Origin: Photobacterium leiognathi
GTDB lineage: Bacteria > Pseudomonadota > Gammaproteobacteria > Enterobacterales > Vibrionaceae
Assembly (NCBI RefSeq): GCF_030685535.1
Contig: NZ_CP131599.1
Location: 1,302,001-1,366,000 of the forward strand
Length of the DNA: 64,000 nt
Reading direction: 5' to 3'
Positions 49,759-59,059 of this stretch are shown one piece after another. Every line of letters begins with the position of its first letter. Within the stretch, counting starts at the first letter, position 1. The notes under the pieces are model-generated. The model was not told the DNA's origin. It worked only from the letters and a program-made list of their open reading frames with translations, and made no database searches. Made by a program: the position numbers and the translations under genes.

Positions 49759-50541
49759 TTAGCGTACTTCCCCATACGCATTAAAGGTCACTCGTCTTAC
49801 AATACTTAACGTTGTTGCCACTGAAATCACCCCTGAAATAAAAATCGCCACCATGATCACTAACTGGTATTTCACCGCAACTAATGGCTCAGCCCCTCCG
49901 AGGATCTGACCTGTCATCATCCCAGGTAAACTAACAATGCCTAAAGTCGTCATTGCTGCTAATTGTGGCGTTAACGCTGATTTTACCGCAGTTTGAATAA
50001 AAGGAAGCGCAGGATCAGGAGCACCAAGAGAAAGGTAATATTGATATTCACTGTGATTTTCTTTGAGTAAGCTACCCCATCGAGACAAAGCTAATACATT
50101 CGCCATTAAGCTATTGCCAAGCAACATACCAGCGATTGGAATCATATATTGCGCTTGCCACCAAGGTTCTACTTGGATCACACCTATCAACATCACAGGT
50201 AAAGCTACGATGAGTGCTGTAAATTGACCGACGCTCACCGCTAGTAACACTCGCTTTAAATTGACCTCTGCACGTTTACAAATGGTATAGCTCGCAACTA
50301 ACGCCATGATAGAAAGCCATACGATATTAATCACGACACTTTGCAAACCAAACAAGGTGTGTAAATAAATACCGACAACTGAAAGCTGCAAGGTCATACG
50401 TAACACTGAATTAATCAGAGTACGATTTAACCCTAGTTTCCAACGCTGAAATAAAAATATCGGGATCAACAGCAACAGATAAAAACCAGCCATCGCTATC
50501 CACTGAATATCTAAGGTGCTATTCACTGACTCTGACATCAC
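49759..50541 (-). CDS. fetB: FetB-type metal export permease
   Basis: 260 residues, about seven membrane helices (WIAMAGFYLLLLIPIFLFQRW, MTLQLSVVGIYLHTLFGLQ, LVIMVAIFISGVISVATTLS). The motif PGMMTGQILGGAEPLVAVKYQL is typical of the YbbM/FetB permease. FetA-FetB exports iron in E. coli and supports oxidative stress resistance. The start overlaps fetA by four bases. Confidence 0.85.
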   Translation of the reverse strand: MMSESVNSTLDIQWIAMAGFYLLLLIPIFLFQRWKLGLNRTLINSVLRMTLQLSVVGIYLHTLFGLQSVVINIVWLSIMALVASYTICKRAEVNLKRVLLAVSVGQFTALIVALPVMLIGVIQVEPWWQAQYMIPIAGMLLGNSLMANVLALSRWGSLLKENHSEYQYYLSLGAPDPALPFIQTAVKSALTPQLAAMTTLGIVSLPGMMTGQILGGAEPLVAVKYQLVIMVAIFISGVISVATTLSIVRRVTFNAYGEVR

Positions 50542-51200
50542 ATATTTTCCTTATCCAATAACATGGTATGGATCTGAGACGCTTTGGAAAGCCAAACAGG
50601 ATCATGTGATACAGAAACACAAATGATTGATAGCTCAGACAGCAATTGGATAATTCGATCTCGCCCAGCAGGATCAAGTGCGGATGTGGGCTCATCCATC
50701 AACCACACATTACGATGCATTAATATGCCTCTGGCGATGGCTACACGCTGCTTTTCGCCCCCTGAAAGGGTATCAATAGACTTATCCAATAACACCGTAA
50801 TACCCGCTTGTGATAAAGCAGATAAACACAGCTTATCGCTAGGTACAGGCAAATGAGTAATAGCTCTTAAACGCCAAGGAAGATGTAAGACATCACGTAC
50901 ACATTCTCCGCCCATCACTGCTTGTTGTGGAAAGTAACAAATGTTTTGACGCCAAAAGTTTAATGCTTTTACTTCAATCAATTGTTTATTGAAGGTAACA
51001 GTACCCAACTGAGGTGCTTTAAGTCCGGCAATCACTTGTAGCAAGCTGCTCTTACCACAACCAGAAACACCAGATATCGCAAGGTGTTGCCCTTGTTTTA
51101 TACAAGCAGAAAGCGAGGAATCACTATGCGCTTCAAAGCCTGAGCGTAATTGATTAAAGACTAATGTATCAATTTGATCTTGAGATGATTCTGATTGCAT
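50538..51200 (-). CDS. fetA: FetA-type ABC transporter ATPase
   Basis: 220 residues from ATG 51200. Walker A GVSGCGKSS, signature LSGGEKQR, Walker B VWLMDEPTSALDP, and the H-loop (CVSVSHDPV) are intact. Partner of the adjacent FetB permease, one transcription unit with a four-base overlap. A GTG at 51209 is an alternative start. Confidence 0.87.
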   Translation of the reverse strand: MQSESSQDQIDTLVFNQLRSGFEAHSDSSLSACIKQGQHLAISGVSGCGKSSLLQVIAGLKAPQLGTVTFNKQLIEVKALNFWRQNICYFPQQAVMGGECVRDVLHLPWRLRAITHLPVPSDKLCLSALSQAGITVLLDKSIDTLSGGEKQRVAIARGILMHRNVWLMDEPTSALDPAGRDRIIQLLSELSIICVSVSHDPVWLSKASQIHTMLLDKENM

Positions 51201-51347
51201 CCATTGCACCCAAAATACTGAAAACGAATGTTAAGTGTATTGAAGCAAGATAGCTGACTCAAACAGTTTTCGCTCGAAATAAAATGGCGAAATGTGAAAT
51301 AGGATATGGTGGAGATTCTTAGATACGTAACGCTGAATCACAGATAC

Positions 51348-51377
51348 AAAAATGCCGACATAATGTCGGCATTTTTT
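51348..51377 (-). terminator. Terminator of the csp gene
   Basis: AAAAATGCCGACAT / ATGTCGGCATTTTTT, near-perfect hairpin, with T-rich ends on both strands. It lies 22 bases past the csp stop. Confidence 0.92.
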
Positions 51378-51399
51378 AAACTTTTAACGTAAAAAAGAA

Positions 51400-51609
51400 T
51401 TAAGCTTTTTCAACGTTAGCAGCTTGAGGACCTTTTTGACCTTGCTCGATGTCAAAAGAAACTTTTTGACCTTCAGCTAGAGTCTTGAAGCCTTCGCCAG
51501 TGATAGCACGGAAGTGAACGAATACGTCAGCGCCGCCGTTGTCTTGAGTGATGAAACCGAAACCTTTCTCTTCGTTAAACCACTTAACGATACCAGTTGC
51601 TTTAGACAT
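51400..51609 (-). CDS. Cold-shock protein, CspA family
   Basis: 69 residues: [43 protein letters not shown] has classical RNP1 (KGFGFI) and RNP2 (VFVHF). ATG 51609 is preceded by GGAGACTATC. A single OB-fold RNA chaperone. It has a long leader region upstream (51610-52050), as cold-shock mRNAs often do. Confidence 0.95.
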   Translation of the reverse strand: MSKATGIVKWFNEEKGFGFITQDNGGADVFVHFRAITGEGFKTLAEGQKVSFDIEQGQKGPQAANVEKA

Positions 51610-52052
51610 GATAGTCTCCAAAATTTTTTAAATAATTCGCAAAATTGCGTATGTAGCCAGAAAAAGAATTATTTACGTTATAGCTTATGAGTGGAAAGCT
51701 TCATGACACTGGTAAAGCGTTACAGCGAAGGTTTTCTAAAACATAATGTTACATATAAATAGGTCTGACTTACAGGCCGAGGACTATAGTAATGAAATTG
51801 AGCCGATTGTATAGCTTTATTTTTCAAATAATTAATATTTTATATTACAAAGCAATAAAACCCCATTTAATCAATAAGTTAATAAGATACTTATATTCTT
51901 AATATTCTATTAATATATGGCTTTTAGCCCAAATATCAGAATTTAACTTTTGTTGAATTGGATCAATTTTATTTGAAAGCGTAAATAAGCGCTTTTAACG
52001 ATCTCAACAATCATCAAAAAGCGTTTAATTTATTACATGCCTACGATAAAAT
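51610..52052. other. Intergenic region with csp leader
   Basis: 440 bases, AT-rich, between the csp start and the nucleotidase stop. It probably includes a long csp 5' leader and hosts the promoter. No operon, repeat or gene is supported; a palindromic GCGTAAATAAGCGC stretch near 51979 is the only symmetrical motif seen. Confidence 0.4.
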
Positions 52053-54041
52053 TTATGGCTGTGTACGGTTTAATGTCACTACTTCATAACCAAGTGGCAC
52101 AAGATGCTGACGGCTTTGATCGATGTAATCAATCACCGCTTGCGCGTCAGTATTACAACGTGTGTTTGCGGCCTTACAGTTAGGCGCTTTACCACCTTGG
52201 TAGTTAACCTTATATTTATCGCCGACTTTATCAATATTCTTCACTTTAAAGCCCGTTAGCTTACCATCAACGTAAACCACATCAACACGACCAGAGTGAT
52301 CTTTCTGCGCTTGGTACAATGGTGTCCAATTATCGTTACCTGTCGCGTTATAGTTATTGATCGCAACATTGTAAGTTTTATTGTCTTGAATTGGCGTCCA
52401 TACAGGGTGTTTTTCTGTCCCTGTCATTACTTCCACTTTACCAAGTTTGCCCGCTTTATGTGGTGTCGTCTCTGTGTAGCTATAGCGAATATGACCACCG
52501 TATGGGAATTTACCTGCGTGAGCCCCTTCAGGCAGTGTTGCGGTAACCGCTTCTTGCAATAAGTCTTTAATCACTGAACCTTTTACAGGCACCACTGACA
52601 TGTAATTAGCAAATGGTAACAACTCTAGCGATACATTACCTTCACGGTACTCTCCCGCTTCAATGTTAGTACGAATACCGCCAGCACCAATCAGCGAAAA
52701 GTCTACTTTCATGCCTGTCACTTTCTGTACTTGTGGTTCATTTGCCCAGTAGTACTGACCTTCTGCGACAATCGGCGCAACATCTGAACCATGCTTATCG
52801 GTCCCACGATCACCAGGACGACGCTCATGTTTAATTTCTACAGGTACTTGTGCGATGGTTTTACCGTAAGCTTTATCAACCGCTGGCTTGTATTTAGTAT
52901 CAATACGTTGACGTAGTAACGCATCTTCATCGGTAATGGTGATTTTGTCATGATTATCGATGAACTTTTCCACTGTCGCTGTTTCTACAGGGCTGAACAT
53001 GTCAGTCTTTTTACGATCTGCATGATGATAGAACTCGTCGTTACTCAGTAATGTATTATGACCTGCGCATGTCACTACATCGCCTTTAGCATCAAATTTT
53101 ACGTTTACACGACCAATGGCTTGAGCATATTCACCAGCCTGTACCACACAAGTTTCTGTTTTGCCGTTCGGGTTCTTCACCATTTGGGCATAAATACCGT
53201 TATTGTTTAAACCTAGATCGGTAAAATCACCCAATAATGTGTGAGAGTGACCACCAACAATTAAATCAATACCATTTACTTTCGAAGCCACATCAAGATC
53301 AACGGCATTACCAATATGGGTTAGTGCAATGATGTTATCAATGCCTTTACTTTGCAGCATATCAACCGTTGCCTGTGCGGTTTTCACCATGTCGTTAAAC
53401 TTCACATCCCCAGTATTAGGTGCAATGTTTGGCATGTTATCCAATGCTAATCCAAATACAGCAACAAGGTTTTTATCTTTAGGTAAATGGTTAATGTCTT
53501 TAACCACTGTTTTCTGATTGCCATCAAAGGCAAAGATTTGGTAAGGGTGAAGATTGGTTTGATTTTTTAAATCAGCATCTTGGCTAACATCGACATTAGC
53601 AGCAAGGACTGGGAAATTTACGCTACTGATAAAGGCATTCAGTTTTTTATTATTTAAATCAAATTCGTGATTACCTAACGCCATCGCATCTAAGCCCATT
53701 TTGCTTAGCATATCGGCATTCATTGCACCTTGATTAAGCTTGAAGTAAGCACTGCCTTGCCATGCATCGCCACCATGTAAGAACAATAAGCTTTGATTGT
53801 CTTTCTTGGCTTCGGCTTTATATTCTTTCGCCATGGTTTGTAAGCGAGGATAGCCACCAAATTCGTTATAAACTTTGGTACCGTCAGCTTTAAAGCTCGA
53901 TTTAACAGGATCAAAATTAGAGTGGGTATCGTTAATATGCGCGACGGTCAGTGAAAAAGGTTGGTGCTGAACACTAGGTGCTGTTGCACAACCAGCGAGA
54001 GCGATAGCAACAGATATTGCAATGAGTGGCTTAGTAAACAT
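52053..54041 (-). CDS. 5'-nucleotidase/UDP-sugar hydrolase lipoprotein (NutA-like)
   Basis: 662 residues. A lipoprotein signal (SVAIALAGC) is followed by a calcineurin-like metallophosphatase domain with the DTHSNFDP, GGDAWQGSAYF, GNHEFDLNN and GGHSHTLLG motifs, and then a C-terminal 5'-nucleotidase domain (GGIRTNIEAGEYREGNVSLELLPFANYMSVV). This is the UshA/NutA family, which hydrolyses nucleotides and UDP-sugars outside the inner membrane to salvage nucleosides. Monocistronic, with a terminator on the far side of the next gene. Confidence 0.9.
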   Translation of the reverse strand: MFTKPLIAISVAIALAGCATAPSVQHQPFSLTVAHINDTHSNFDPVKSSFKADGTKVYNEFGGYPRLQTMAKEYKAEAKKDNQSLLFLHGGDAWQGSAYFKLNQGAMNADMLSKMGLDAMALGNHEFDLNNKKLNAFISSVNFPVLAANVDVSQDADLKNQTNLHPYQIFAFDGNQKTVVKDINHLPKDKNLVAVFGLALDNMPNIAPNTGDVKFNDMVKTAQATVDMLQSKGIDNIIALTHIGNAVDLDVASKVNGIDLIVGGHSHTLLGDFTDLGLNNNGIYAQMVKNPNGKTETCVVQAGEYAQAIGRVNVKFDAKGDVVTCAGHNTLLSNDEFYHHADRKKTDMFSPVETATVEKFIDNHDKITITDEDALLRQRIDTKYKPAVDKAYGKTIAQVPVEIKHERRPGDRGTDKHGSDVAPIVAEGQYYWANEPQVQKVTGMKVDFSLIGAGGIRTNIEAGEYREGNVSLELLPFANYMSVVPVKGSVIKDLLQEAVTATLPEGAHAGKFPYGGHIRYSYTETTPHKAGKLGKVEVMTGTEKHPVWTPIQDNKTYNVAINNYNATGNDNWTPLYQAQKDHSGRVDVVYVDGKLTGFKVKNIDKVGDKYKVNYQGGKAPNCKAANTRCNTDAQAVIDYIDQSRQHLVPLGYEVVTLNRTQP

Positions 54042-54172
54042 TCTGAATCCTTACAACTTTGTGATTTAATCGTTTGCGCGAAGAGGATACTCCTTATTTA
54101 ATTCTATTTCATTATTGATTTTCGATTTTTTATTCTTCTATCGAATCATTCTATTTAATTTATCAATACAAT

Positions 54173-54216
54173 AAAAAACGGCTTCTGCTCTTTAACAATA
54201 TAGAGACAGAAGCCGT
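54173..54216 (-). terminator. Terminator after the triheme peroxidase gene
   Basis: ACGGCTTCTG paired with CAGAAGCCGT around a 19-base loop; the A-run on the left reads T on the minus strand. It lies just after the peroxidase stop. Confidence 0.88.
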
Positions 54217-54232
54217 TCTTATTCTTTACTTT

Positions 54233-55639
54233 TTATTTCAGTGGCTTACCTTGATACTCACCAGTTAAGGTTTTCAAGTAAGCGGTGATCTTATCAATGT
54301 CGCTTTGACTTAACTTCACGCCAACTTGGTATAACGCCATATCATCGACCGCTTGCTCTAGCGTTTTCGCGCTTGCATCATGGAAGTAAGGAGCCGTTAG
54401 TGCCACGTTACGTAAAGTTGGCACTTTAAATCGATGCATGTCGTTTTGATCTTTCGTGACATTAAAACGACCATTATCAACTTCAGTTATATGACCACGG
54501 TCGCCAAAGTAATCGTCTTTTAGACCCATCACTTCGAATGACAAACCACCCATTGCTTGACCAGTGTGACAAGTTTGACACTTGTTCGCTTTGAACAACG
54601 CATAACCTTCTTGCTCTTCTTGAGTTAAGGCTGTTTTATCGCCTTTTAAGAACTTATCGAAGCGGCTATTTGGGGTTACTAGCGTTTTTTCAAACTCGGC
54701 AATCGCATCAGTAATGCTGTACTCACTGATCCCCTGTTTAGGATAAAGCGAATCGAATTGTGCTTTTAGTGCTGAATCTTTATCAAGCTTATCGATAATG
54801 TGTTGCCAAGAGCCTGCACCCATTTCAATTGGGTTCATTGGAGGACCACCTACTTGCTCTTGCAGATCTTTCGCTCGACCATCCCAGAACTGGTGAATAT
54901 TAAACACCGAGTTAAATACTGTTGGTGCGTTAATTGGACCTTTCGCACCATTAATACCCGTTGATGTATCTAAATGATCAACACCACCTTTGGTTAAGCT
55001 ATGACAGGTTGAACACGCCACTGTGTTATTACCTGATAAACGCTTATCGTGGTAAAGCTCTTCACCTAATTTAACTTTGGCGTCATTAACTTTAAAAGTC
55101 GTTGAAATAGGCTGCACCGCATCATATTTAAATTCTGGTACAACTTCAGAGTCAGCATAATATTTACTGCGTTCTTGCTTAACCCAATTTAGCAATATAT
55201 CTGTTTCTTGCTGCGATAAATCCGAACGCCAGTGCATCAGTAAATATTGTTTAGGTGGCATCGCGCCATCGTTTAATACTGACTCCAATTTCGCTAGTTC
55301 AACTTCAGAAATAGGTTTATTTTGTTGAACCTGCTCCATTAACGCTGAAATATTAAATTGGCGAAGTGCCTGTTTAACATCATGTTCCATCAGCTGTTTT
55401 GCCACTGGCATATTAGCGTAAAACGGCATTTCACTATTTGTAGTGTGACAGTACTGACAGCCTTTTTGGTTAAAAATCTTAAAAGCTTGCTGAGAAAGAG
55501 GATCTGCTTTAACCAAATTAGCTTGAGAAAGATATTTTTGATGAAGGGTTTTATCGCCCTGATCAACAGCATATACCGTGGCTAAATAACCAACGACACC
55601 TGCACCGATTGCGCATGCAATCAACGATGATTTTTTCAT
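54233..55639 (-). CDS. Triheme cytochrome c peroxidase with N-terminal haem-binding domain
   Basis: 468 residues. A signal anchor (MKKSSLIACAIGAGVVGYLATVYA) precedes a small haem-binding domain with KGCQYCHTTNSEMPFY, and then a complete diheme peroxidase domain with CSTCHSLTKGG and CQTCHTGQAMGG. Further family motifs are HQFWDGRAKDLQEQVGGPPMNPIEMG and VALTAPYFHDAS. The N-terminal haem likely feeds electrons from the quinone pool to the peroxidase, as in YhjA-type triheme enzymes. It is in a 380-base upstream region with an FNR-like site. Confidence 0.9.
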   Translation of the reverse strand: MKKSSLIACAIGAGVVGYLATVYAVDQGDKTLHQKYLSQANLVKADPLSQQAFKIFNQKGCQYCHTTNSEMPFYANMPVAKQLMEHDVKQALRQFNISALMEQVQQNKPISEVELAKLESVLNDGAMPPKQYLLMHWRSDLSQQETDILLNWVKQERSKYYADSEVVPEFKYDAVQPISTTFKVNDAKVKLGEELYHDKRLSGNNTVACSTCHSLTKGGVDHLDTSTGINGAKGPINAPTVFNSVFNIHQFWDGRAKDLQEQVGGPPMNPIEMGAGSWQHIIDKLDKDSALKAQFDSLYPKQGISEYSITDAIAEFEKTLVTPNSRFDKFLKGDKTALTQEEQEGYALFKANKCQTCHTGQAMGGLSFEVMGLKDDYFGDRGHITEVDNGRFNVTKDQNDMHRFKVPTLRNVALTAPYFHDASAKTLEQAVDDMALYQVGVKLSQSDIDKITAYLKTLTGEYQGKPLK

Positions 55640-55845
55640 AAATAGACCTAAGAGAAATATTTACAAAGAAAAATAATCGCTCCTAATTAATATATCCAAA
55701 CGGAAAAAGTGGATATTGTCATAGACTAATCCGATAAAACATTTTTAAAACAATATTTATTGTATATTTCTCTTTAATATCATAGCAATAAATAAGGTTG
55801 TTAATAAAACATTAAAAACACATCAAATATTAACCTCTTGTTTTA

Positions 55846-55859
55846 TTGTTTTAGATCAA
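55846..55859 (-). promoter_or_regulatory. FNR-like box upstream of the triheme peroxidase
   Basis: TTGTTTTAGATCAA matches TTGAT-N4-ATCAA with one mismatch. Triheme peroxidases of this type are commonly FNR-regulated, but the site is about 207 bases from the start, so the assignment is tentative. Confidence 0.35.
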
Positions 55860-55970
55860 TAAATGAAATTGTTTATATTCTACGCTTTTTTATTCTTTTT
55901 AATCTAACTGGTTAAATATCACCTAATTTATAAATATAACTATCAATAACAATATATTAGCGTTATCAAT

Positions 55971-56003
55971 AAAAAAGGCCATGTGAACCATCACATAGCC
56001 TTA
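55971..56003 (-). terminator. Terminator of the MOSC-reductase fusion gene
   Basis: AAGGCTATGTGATGGTTCAC paired with the complementary CATGGCCTT end, followed by TTTTTT on the minus strand; a small mismatch in the stem. Confidence 0.75.
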
Positions 56004-56019
56004 TATCTCATCTCTGTCG

Positions 56020-57861
56020 TTATTTTATAATGGTTAAATCATTTTTAGGTACACAACAACACGCTAATACTTTTCCTTGTTCACGATCTTGTTGTGACAA
56101 CGCAGGTACATCAGGTTGCTCAACGTCCCCTGACACAAGCGTTACTTTACAGGCACCACAAAAACCTGCTCGGCAACTGTAGTCCATTGCAATGCCCGCA
56201 TTCTCTGCTTGCTCTAACAAGGTTGCTTGGTTATTACCTTGGAATACTTGCCCATCAATCGACAATTCCACTGCTTTCTTTTCTTGCTGAGTATGACGCA
56301 CAGGACCAAACGCTTCTTGATGATAACGCGAAGCAGACATTCCCATATTAAGTAACAGCTTTTTCGCCGAAGCCATAAAAGCATCTGGGCCACATACAAA
56401 TACCTGACGCTTATCTAGATCACTCATCATGGCTAAATGTCCAATGCTCAATCGCCCTGATTCACCTTGCCAATCACGTTTTGGCTGACTGAGAACAATA
56501 CGTAAGTCTAACGATGGGTGTTTTTCCTCTAGCGCATGCAACTCTTCTAAGCATGGAATATCTGCTTCGGTACGACATTGGTGGTAAAACACCACATCAC
56601 GCACTCGGTCGTTATCTGATAAATAACGCAGCATTGAAAGCATTGGTGTGACACCACTACCTACTGATAACAACAGCAGTTTGTCGGTATGTACACCAAG
56701 ATGGAAATCACCACTAGGCGAATCCGCCACCAGCGTGTCACCAACTTGAAAATGTTCATGCAACCAGTTAGACACACGTCCATCATCGACACGTTTAACT
56801 GAAATCGCATAGCGCCCAGGACGTGATGGACTGGAAGACAAGGTATAACGACGAGAAATATATTCGCCATTAACTTCTAGTTGGATAGGCAAATGTTGCC
56901 CCGGTAAATAAGTCGGTAACGCTAGGTTATCTTGATGAGATTCAAGCCAGAAGGTTGTGAAATCTTGCGCTATATCTTCACGCTCAACGCAAGTAAGCTG
57001 TAGCTTCACATCACAGTTATCGGCATAGTTCTCTTTCGGCTTGGTTTCTAATACTTCGATTTCATCACCCACCGTGATGATCCCTTCATTAAGCGCCACA
57101 AGATTCTGACCGAAATAAACATTCCCCGTTTCATCAGCGCGGAATTTTGCCATAGTTACTAATGGCTCTTTATGCTCACTGAAAGTAGCAGATTTAGGAT
57201 CGATTGTGGTTAGAATGCAGCGAGCACAAGGTTTCACCGCTTCAAATTCAACCTCACCAATACGAATGCGCTTCCAACCATCTTCGGCAAAGGCTTCCGT
57301 ATTGCTAACCACTAAGTTGGTTCTAAATTGATCCATTGTGTGATGTTCACTACTTCGCTCATTAAGCGCCTGTAGCGAGGCTTCACTGATCACCAATAAC
57401 GGATAACCATCGGCAAAACTGACATTTTGTTGGATTTTAGGACGTACACGGTTAGATTGCTCACCCGTAAATAACAACTGTACCGACTCACCGATAATAT
57501 CACTAAACCATGCATTAGCTTGCTCTGTAGTGGTGTAAGCGATAAATGTATCAGCCCACACCGTTGAAGATGTATCCTGCATTAAAAAATCTTTATATTT
57601 CAATGATAGATGTGATTTATCACCGTAACTTAATACTAAACCATCCGCGAATAATGCCGCTTTCACTTTCACCATCTGCGGATATTTTCGTGCCGTAACC
57701 ATATCACCAGAAGGCTTGGCAACCATAAATCGGCGATCGAATGCCATGCCTTGCTTTTCAACCCATGCTTGAGATTGACTAATACCTGCAATGGATTTAA
57801 CCGGAAAAACATTTAGTTGGGATAATTTAGGTGTTCCTGATGAGCTCACAACATTCTCCAT
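56020..57861 (-). CDS. MOSC domain - FAD/NAD(P)H reductase - [2Fe-2S] ferredoxin fusion
   Basis: 613 residues from ATG 57861. Three parts are visible. First an N-terminal MOSC beta barrel and core (KLSQLNVFPVKSIAGISQSQAWVEKQGMAFDRRFMV, with KPCARCILTTIDP). Then a ferredoxin-reductase module with FAD and NAD motifs (YISRRYTLSSSPSRPGRYAISVKRV, LLLSVGSGVTPMLSMLRYL). Last a plant-type ferredoxin with CRAGFCGAC and a C-terminal ACCCVPK. Such fusions move electrons from NAD(P)H to molybdenum-type or N-hydroxylated substrate reduction. A GTG at 57882 is an alternative start. It is divergent from the cytochrome b gene. Confidence 0.88.
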   Translation of the reverse strand: MENVVSSSGTPKLSQLNVFPVKSIAGISQSQAWVEKQGMAFDRRFMVAKPSGDMVTARKYPQMVKVKAALFADGLVLSYGDKSHLSLKYKDFLMQDTSSTVWADTFIAYTTTEQANAWFSDIIGESVQLLFTGEQSNRVRPKIQQNVSFADGYPLLVISEASLQALNERSSEHHTMDQFRTNLVVSNTEAFAEDGWKRIRIGEVEFEAVKPCARCILTTIDPKSATFSEHKEPLVTMAKFRADETGNVYFGQNLVALNEGIITVGDEIEVLETKPKENYADNCDVKLQLTCVEREDIAQDFTTFWLESHQDNLALPTYLPGQHLPIQLEVNGEYISRRYTLSSSPSRPGRYAISVKRVDDGRVSNWLHEHFQVGDTLVADSPSGDFHLGVHTDKLLLLSVGSGVTPMLSMLRYLSDNDRVRDVVFYHQCRTEADIPCLEELHALEEKHPSLDLRIVLSQPKRDWQGESGRLSIGHLAMMSDLDKRQVFVCGPDAFMASAKKLLLNMGMSASRYHQEAFGPVRHTQQEKKAVELSIDGQVFQGNNQATLLEQAENAGIAMDYSCRAGFCGACKVTLVSGDVEQPDVPALSQQDREQGKVLACCCVPKNDLTIIK

Positions 57862-58135
57862 TATAATTTGTTTTAGCCGCACTAGTTTAACTTATGATTA
57901 ACAGTTACAAAGTACAAATAACGCATTTATTACATTGATATTTTTACACGCTAAAAATGCATATTTACATTACCTGATTTTATCGTTCTGAAATCTGTCT
58001 ATTTTTTTCTCTTGTGCTAAATTCCGCTTATATACCCATAAGCCTAAAAATGCAGGCTTTAACATAAGTTACCTCAAGGCGACTCAGGTATTTCTTAACT
58101 CACTGTGTTTGGCACTTAATTGCTAAGGATTTACT

Positions 58136-58710
58136 ATGCCACTTCTTCATTCATTTTGGCGCTACATCAAACATTATTTCCCAAACACTGGATTGCGCCA
58201 TATTCATACCTCATTAGCGACCTTAGTTATCCTACAGATCTTAAACAGTAACTTTATGCACATGACCCACACCGGTATGAAATCGAAGGCGGTGTTTTCT
58301 CTACCCTCTTCTTATGGGTACATATCATTCTTGGCATACTGACAGTTGTCGTTACGCTGGCAATGATTAGCTATATGTTAGTTAAACAATCATTCCGCCA
58401 GTTCTTTCCTTACCTATTTGGCGACAATGCTATTTTACTCGATGATTTAAAACAGCTACGTCACGGTAAATTACCGGAGCCACGAGAAAAAGGCTTAGGT
58501 AACATTATTCAAGGTTTAGGTATTGGGGCGTTGATCTTAATTGAAGCTGCAGCATTAGTATGGCTTGCGCTATGGTTAAACCACTCACCTTATGCTAACG
58601 ATGTGCGAGAAATCCATAAATCGCTAACAGGTCTAATTGAAGTGTATTTGATTGGTCATGGTGGTATGGCACTGCTTCACTTCTTTATTGAACGTAAGAA
58701 GTTCGCTTAA
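58136..58710 (+). pseudogene. Cytochrome b-type (b561/DUF4405-like) membrane protein, frameshifted
   Basis: Two frames together encode a membrane protein of about 191 residues. The first starts PLLHSFWRYIKHYFPNTGLRHIHTSLATLVILQILNSNFMHMTHTG; the second resumes YEIEGGVFSTLFLWVHIILGILTVVVTLAMISYML and ends IGHGGMALLHFFIERKKFA. Adding one T near 58275 restores a single frame (HMTHTGYEIEGG). Four membrane helices with histidines suit haem coordination. It may be the redox partner of the divergent MOSC/ferredoxin reductase. A decay or sequencing error cannot be distinguished. AAGGATTT precedes ATG 58136. Confidence 0.8.
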
Positions 58711-58725
58711 TTTTAAATACCCGTA

Positions 58726-58993
58726 TATACCCAAGCGACTTCAAGATGCCTGATTCAGAGCGAAGTCACTGAGTTGAATTCAAGGAAGGCAACGAAGCGG
58801 AATAGCGAGCTCTTTCCAAGTTGTCTGACGCAAGAAGTCGGCTCAGTGACTCGCTCCCAAAGGGCGAGCGTCCTTAGCTCTCAGACTTTGTTAACGATTC
58901 TCAATGTAGAACCACTATATCTTCGAATCGTTGCCGCGCCTGAGAACTAAGGTCGTCTCGCTGAACACTGCATCTTGAAGTTGCTTGGGTATA
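58726..58993. repeat. 268-bp MITE-like repeat with three-way-junction structure, copy B
   Basis: Inverted ends TATACCCAAGCGACTTCAAG (58726-58745) and CTTGAAGTTGCTTGGGTATA (58974-58993). Two internal arms: GAGCGAAGTCACTGAG (58758-58773) with CTCAGTGACTCGCTC (58842-58856), and GCGAGCGTCCTTAGCTCTCA with the complement region at 58940-58961, including AACGATTC with GAATCGTT. Same length as copy A. Confidence 0.92.
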
Positions 58994-58995
58994 AA

Positions 58996-59026
58996 CAAAA
59001 AGCAGAGCCTATTAAGCTCTGCTTTT
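58996..59026 (-). terminator. Terminator of the terC gene
   Basis: AAAAGCAGAGC paired with GCTCTGCTTTT around a 7-base loop, T-run on the minus strand. It starts within two bases of the repeat's right end. Confidence 0.88.
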
Positions 59027-59059
59027 CTGTATTTGAACTGTTGGTATTAACGTTTATCG

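Larger units (their letters stand above)
55640..56019. other. Intergenic region with peroxidase promoter and MOSC-gene terminator
   Basis: AT-rich, holding one FNR-like box and a terminator for the upstream minus-strand gene. No coding frame is convincing. Confidence 0.5.
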
